Source: Streptomyces dengpaensis
GTDB taxonomy: Bacteria > Actinomycetota > Actinomycetes > Streptomycetales > Streptomycetaceae
NCBI RefSeq assembly: GCF_002946835.1
Contig: NZ_CP026652.1
Coordinates: forward strand, 7,502,001 to 7,566,000
Reading direction: 5' to 3'
DNA length: 64,000 nucleotides
Shown here: one piece after another, positions 60,805 through 64,000 of the stretch
How positions within the stretch are numbered: position 1 is the first letter of the stretch
How the letters are laid out: each line of letters begins with the position of its first letter
Notes under the pieces: generated by a model
Told to the model about the DNA's origin: nothing
Databases searched by the model: none
What the model saw: the letters and a program-made list of their open reading frames with translations, nothing else
Translations under genes and position numbers: made by a program

Positions 60805-61044
60805 ATGGCGAAGACTCAGCTGAACGTACGGGTGGACGAGGGCACGGCCCGCGCGGCACGCGAGCGAGCCCTGGAGCGGGGGATGAGCGTGAACCGTTAC
60901 ATCGAAGAGCTGGTCCGACAGGACACCGGGGAAGTGGGCCACACCTTCGTGGAGGCCGCCGCCGATTTCATGAAGCAGTACGAGTCCGTCTTCGCCGAGG
61001 AATTCGGCGCGGACCGAGAAGGCACGCGCGAAGGTCGTCGTTGA
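60805..61044 (+). CDS. Ribbon-helix-helix antitoxin
   Basis: 79 residues. The N-terminal strand TQLNVRVDEGTARAARERALERGMSVNRYIEELVRQ has the ribbon-helix-helix pattern; the acidic C-terminus (EAAADFMKQYESVFAEEFG) would bind the toxin. No ribosome site precedes the ATG, suggesting leaderless or palindrome-tied translation. It comes four bases before the toxin start. Confidence 0.88.
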   Translation: MAKTQLNVRVDEGTARAARERALERGMSVNRYIEELVRQDTGEVGHTFVEAAADFMKQYESVFAEEFGADREGTREGRR

Positions 61045-61048
61045 TCCC

Positions 61049-61423
61049 TTGAGCAGTCTCAGAGTCGACCTTGCCTGGCTCCTCATGATCGCCGAACAGA
61101 AGACGCCCGGAGACCCCCAGGTCACCGACTGGGGAGCACTCGTCGCCGCCGTCAGCCGGCACGAGGCGGAGATATTCGGCATGCCCGTCTACGACAGCCC
61201 CCAGGCCCGCGCCGCCGCGCTGCTCCAACTCCTGCTGCATGTACCGGCGCTCGAACGCTCCAACGCGATGTTCGCCTCGGCCGTCGCGTACGCCTATCTC
61301 GTCTCCAGTGGACTCAAGGTCATCATCTCTCCCGAGCAGGTGCGCGATCTGGCCCGCCTGGTGAAGAGCGGCGAGGCCACGGTGAACGAGATCGCCCAGG
61401 AACTGCGCCGGTGGAGCCTGTGA
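61049..61423 (+). CDS. Fic/Doc-family toxin with a degenerate catalytic motif
   Basis: 124 residues, Doc length. The helical core (LAWLLMIAEQKT; AALLQLLLHVPALERSNAMFASAVAYAYLVSSG) aligns with the Fic/Doc helix, but where Doc has HxFxxxNKR the sequence is HVPALERSNAM: His is kept, while Phe, the Asn-Lys pair and Arg are not. It is encoded just after the antitoxin with a TTG start. Activity is doubtful or may differ. Confidence 0.75.
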   Translation: MSSLRVDLAWLLMIAEQKTPGDPQVTDWGALVAAVSRHEAEIFGMPVYDSPQARAAALLQLLLHVPALERSNAMFASAVAYAYLVSSGLKVIISPEQVRDLARLVKSGEATVNEIAQELRRWSL

Positions 61424-61885
61424 CCACTCAGTGAGGACTACTCAGTCATTCATTGAGCGTTTTTCGTCTTGAAGTTGCTGGTGGCGGGCCGGTGCGATCG
61501 CGTTCCCGTGGGCCAGTTGACGGGCAGTCAGGTCGGTGCGGGAAGCAGTGCCCACCCTGGCGTAGCGACCCCGCTGTCGCGGACGCCGTCGTCGCCGACC
61601 TGCCTGCGTCCAGCCGGACAAAACGGTAATTGTGTGCGCAGTTATCGCAAAGCCGTCAGTTTCCTTCCGGGCTCTTGACTTATCGCGAGGTTGGGGCAGA
61701 AGCTGCGGGTCGGCCATTTAAACCGGTTCAAAAGCCGGCCCGGTGCCCCTCCCACGGCACCCCGCCTCCGCTCCCGGTCCTGGCGCCGTGCTCGGTGCCC
61801 GGATCGCACGGTCGCGAGGTGTCAGGCCTGTACGGCCGTCCGGGAGGCCCGTGGACGGCTCCCGTCGGAAGAAAGCGGTACGCGC
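61424..61885. other. 462-bp regulatory gap before the LacI gene
   Basis: No gene with normal codon bias is seen. A -35-like TTGACT lies at 61676. The last part of the gap leads into the LacI start at 61886 and contains the operator listed next. Confidence 0.5.
61717..61732. promoter_or_regulatory. LacI-type operator candidate
   Basis: TTTAAACCGGTTCAAA is palindromic at 7 of 8 pairs around a central AACCGGTT; one outer base is off. LacI-family proteins prefer such a central CG. It is 154 bp upstream of the LacI start. Confidence 0.65.
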
Positions 61886-62914
61886 ATGCCCCGTCGTCCC
61901 ACCATCGCGGATGTGGCGAAGCTGGCCGGGGTCTCCCGCGCGACCGTTTCCTTCGTCCTCAACAACCGTCCCGGCGTGGCGTCGGCCACACAGCAGCGCG
62001 TCCGGTCCGCGGCCAGGGAACTGGGGTGGACGCCGAGCTCCAGCGCCCGGGCTCTGTCCACGGGCCGGGCCCGCGCCGTCGGACTGGTCCTGGCCCGCGA
62101 ACCCGAGCTCATCGGCACCGACCCGTTCTATCCCGCGTTCATGGCGGGAATCGAGACGGTCATATCCGAGACCGGCGACGGTCTGATGCTGCAGATGAGC
62201 CGTCCCGGAAGCGAAGTGGACACCTATCGCAGGCTCGCGGCTGACCGGCGCGTGGACGGCGTGTTCCTCACCGACCTGCGCGCCGACGACATCCGTCCGG
62301 CGCTGGTCGCCGAACTGGGCCTGCCGGCCGTGGCCGTGGGGGCGCCGGGGGCCGGCGCCGGCCTGCCGACTGTCAACCTCGACGACCGTCCCGCCGTCGG
62401 CGAGGCCGTACGGCACCTGGTCGCCATGGGACACCGCGACATCGCCTACGTGGCCGGTCCCGACGAGTTCGTGCACGCCCGGCGCCGCCGCCAGGCCTGG
62501 ACGGACGCACTCGCCGAAGCCGGCCTGCCCGAGGGAACGTTACTGCCGGGCGGCTTCACCGCCGAGGGCGGAGCACGGGCCACCCGGATGCTGCTCGAAC
62601 GGCCCACGCCGCCGACGGCCATCGTCTATGGCAACGACCTGTCGGCCACGGCCGGCATGGCGGTCGCCCAGGACGCCGGACTGCGGCTGCCCGACGACCT
62701 GTCGGTGGTCGGCTTCGACGACGTCCCGCTCGCCTCCTTCACCAGCCCTCCGCTGACCACCTGCCGTGCGAACCCGGTCTCCTGGGGCCGGGCGTCCGCC
62801 CAGGCACTGGTGGAGCTGATCGAGACGGGCACCACCGCCGACGTGGAGCTGGAGCCGGCCGCCCTGGTGGTGCGCGGCTCCACCGGCCCTGTGCCGGTCC
62901 GCGGAGACAGCTGA
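61886..62914 (+). CDS. LacI-family transcriptional regulator
   Basis: 342 residues. The HTH is TIADVAKLAGVSRATVSFVL, the hinge SSSARALSTGRARAVG, and the periplasmic-binding-like domain runs to the end (AVGEAVRHLVAMGHRDIAYVAG; LRLPDDLSVVGFDDVPLASF). The ATG at 61886 gives the usual LacI N-terminus. It is followed by a sugar-binding lipoprotein gene, probably its target. Confidence 0.93.
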   Translation: MPRRPTIADVAKLAGVSRATVSFVLNNRPGVASATQQRVRSAARELGWTPSSSARALSTGRARAVGLVLAREPELIGTDPFYPAFMAGIETVISETGDGLMLQMSRPGSEVDTYRRLAADRRVDGVFLTDLRADDIRPALVAELGLPAVAVGAPGAGAGLPTVNLDDRPAVGEAVRHLVAMGHRDIAYVAGPDEFVHARRRRQAWTDALAEAGLPEGTLLPGGFTAEGGARATRMLLERPTPPTAIVYGNDLSATAGMAVAQDAGLRLPDDLSVVGFDDVPLASFTSPPLTTCRANPVSWGRASAQALVELIETGTTADVELEPAALVVRGSTGPVPVRGDS

Positions 62915-62925
62915 CCCCGCGGCGC

Positions 62926-62974
62926 GCCGGTGCGTCTCCGCCCCCGGGACGGGGCGGGGCAGCCACGCACCGGC
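62926..62974 (+). terminator. Nested GC-rich hairpin between LacI and the sugar-binding gene
   Basis: Outer stem GCCGGTGCGT (62926-62935) with ACGCACCGGC (62965-62974), inner CCGCCCC (62938-62944) with GGGGCGG (62951-62957). A terminator for lacI or a transcript-processing site. Only 39 bases remain before the next start. Confidence 0.7.
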
Positions 62975-63013
62975 CGTGCCGTACCACAAACCCAGCTAGA
63001 AGGGAAACCTCCA

Positions 63014-64000
63014 ATGAAGAAGGCCCTCCTCGCCATGCTGCCGGCAGCGGCTGTGGCATTGACCGCGTGCGGCAGTGGTACCGGATCGGACTCCGGTAGC
63101 GCCGCTGATGACGCCCGTGGCCCGATCACGATCTGGTACTCCAACAACGCGCAGGAAGTTGCGTGGGGCAAGGAGATGGTGGCGGACTGGAACGCCTCCC
63201 ATCCCAAGGAGAAGGTGAGCGCGCAGGAGATCCCCGCGGGCAAGAGCTCCGAGGAGGTCATCGGTGCGGCGATCACTGCAGGTAACGCGCCGTGCCTGGT
63301 CCTGAACACCGCTCCGGCGGCCGTGCCCGGGTTCCAGAAGCAGGGCGGCCTGGTTGCGCTCGACGAGTTCCCCGACGGCAAGAAGTATCTGCAGGAGCGC
63401 GTCGGCGGCAGGCTCTCCCAGTACGCGTCGCCGGACGGCAAGTACTACCAGATGCCGTGGAAGAGCAACCCGGTGATGATCTTCTACAACAAGGAGCTGT
63501 TCAAGAAGGCCGGGCTGGACGCGGAGCACCCCAAGCTGTCCAGTTACCAGGACTTCCTGCAGACGTCGCGCAAGCTGGTCGGCAGCAAGGCCGCCAAGGC
63601 TGCGATCTGGCCGGCTCCGACGTCGGAGTTCTACCAGTCCTGGTTCGACTACTACCCGATGTTCACGGCGCAGACCGGCAGGCAGCTGGTCGAGGACGGC
63701 AAGGCCCAGTTCGCCTCGCCCGAGGGCATCAAGGCCGCCCAGTTGTGGAAGACCATGTATGCCGACGGCCTGGCGCCGAAGGAGAGTTTCAACGGCGACG
63801 CCTTCGGTGAGGGCAAGTCCGCGATGGCCACCGTGGGTCCGTGGGCGGTCTCTGTCTACGGCGACAAGGTCGAGTGGGGTGCCGTGCCGGTGCCGACTGC
63901 CGACGGTGCGGCCGGCAAGGGCACCTTCAGCGACGAGAAGTCCATCGGCATGTACGCCTCCTGCAAGAACCGCGGGACGGCCTGGGACGTCATGAAGTTC
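63014..64000 (+). CDS. Extracellular sugar-binding lipoprotein of an ABC importer, partial
   Basis: 329 residues are visible; the gene runs off the right edge. A lipoprotein signal ends LTAC (Cys19), followed by a Gly/Ser linker. The mature protein is an extracellular solute-binding type 1 fold: ITIWYSNNAQEVAWGKEMVADWN, SSEEVIGAAITAGNAPCLV, KYYQMPWKSNPVMIFYNKELF. Ligand not readable; LacI-linked neighbours suggest a sugar or oligosaccharide. The rest of the importer should lie beyond the window. Confidence 0.93.
   Translation, partial: MKKALLAMLPAAAVALTACGSGTGSDSGSAADDARGPITIWYSNNAQEVAWGKEMVADWNASHPKEKVSAQEIPAGKSSEEVIGAAITAGNAPCLVLNTAPAAVPGFQKQGGLVALDEFPDGKKYLQERVGGRLSQYASPDGKYYQMPWKSNPVMIFYNKELFKKAGLDAEHPKLSSYQDFLQTSRKLVGSKAAKAAIWPAPTSEFYQSWFDYYPMFTAQTGRQLVEDGKAQFASPEGIKAAQLWKTMYADGLAPKESFNGDAFGEGKSAMATVGPWAVSVYGDKVEWGAVPVPTADGAAGKGTFSDEKSIGMYASCKNRGTAWDVMKF

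Noticed and set aside
61442..61717. A 91-codon minus-strand frame before lacI
   Set aside because: Unusual composition, no known domain, and located over the LacI control region.

Overview
This window looks like about 64 kb of chromosome from a Streptomyces or a close relative. The support is very high G+C with strong third-position G/C bias, many GTG and TTG starts, a divergent third EF-Tu of the tuf3 type, an ECF41-type sigma factor with a C-terminal SnoaL-like domain, a PPK2, a Fic/Doc-type toxin-antitoxin pair of actinobacterial style, an F420-type LLM oxidoreductase and many LacI/GntR/ROK/Lrp regulators. I see no rRNA, tRNA or CRISPR array, no integrated phage and no recognisable large biosynthetic cluster.

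Layout. 0-8.3 kb: end of a thiolase, a TVP38-family membrane protein, an AlkD-like repair protein, tuf3, a spermidine-synthase-like protein, an MFS transporter, and two tandem paralogous membrane-anchored proteins that share an almost identical 169-bp segment. 8.4-15 kb: a hotdog thioesterase, DedA, two hexapeptide-repeat enzymes, an EamA exporter divergent from its probable XRE-cupin regulator, a YbaK-type deacylase, and a His-rich CDF metal exporter divergent from an ArsR repressor. 15-22.6 kb: PPK2, a GNAT, a CoA-binding protein, a beta-phosphoglucomutase/GH65 phosphorylase pair for disaccharide breakdown, then a CysRS-like protein without HIGH or KMSKS, a SixA-type phosphatase and a YigZ protein.

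22.7-25 kb is a disturbed stretch: a complete IS630-family element with perfect inverted repeats and TA flanks, a CsbD stress protein and a broken lipoprotein remnant. 25-36 kb: sbcD-sbcC, an Lrp regulator divergent from a rhodanese, an orphan Imm21 immunity protein, a DUF885 metallopeptidase, a second Lrp regulator divergent from a Cys/Met-type PLP enzyme, and a membrane-ACT-GNAT fusion. 36.2-37.6 kb is a scar, with little coding and then the C-terminal halves of a MocR/PdxR regulator and an EamA transporter joined head to head. 37.6-47.8 kb: an alpha/beta hydrolase, a frameshifted ECF41 sigma factor, a DasR-like GntR regulator with a dre-like operator, a ROK regulator, a two-component system divergent from an ABC exporter, a Mug-type glycosylase and purB.

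47.8-64 kb: a P450, ferredoxin reductase and ferredoxin operon ending in a three-copy 33-bp hairpin repeat, a membrane protein, a DUF4326 protein, an SGNH hydrolase, a pair of CNNM/HlyC-type transporters with a strong palindrome upstream, a GNAT, an LLM oxidoreductase, a MacB/FtsX-type ABC transporter, the Fic/Doc-type toxin-antitoxin pair, and the start of a LacI-controlled sugar ABC uptake operon that runs off the right edge.

Most genes are ordinary housekeeping or stress functions. The more unusual items are the catalytically dead-looking CysRS relative, the toxin with an eroded Fic motif, the ACT-GNAT fusion, the orphan immunity gene, the double-truncation scar and the sigma-factor frameshift. 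All functional calls rest on reading motifs by eye; no database search was run.
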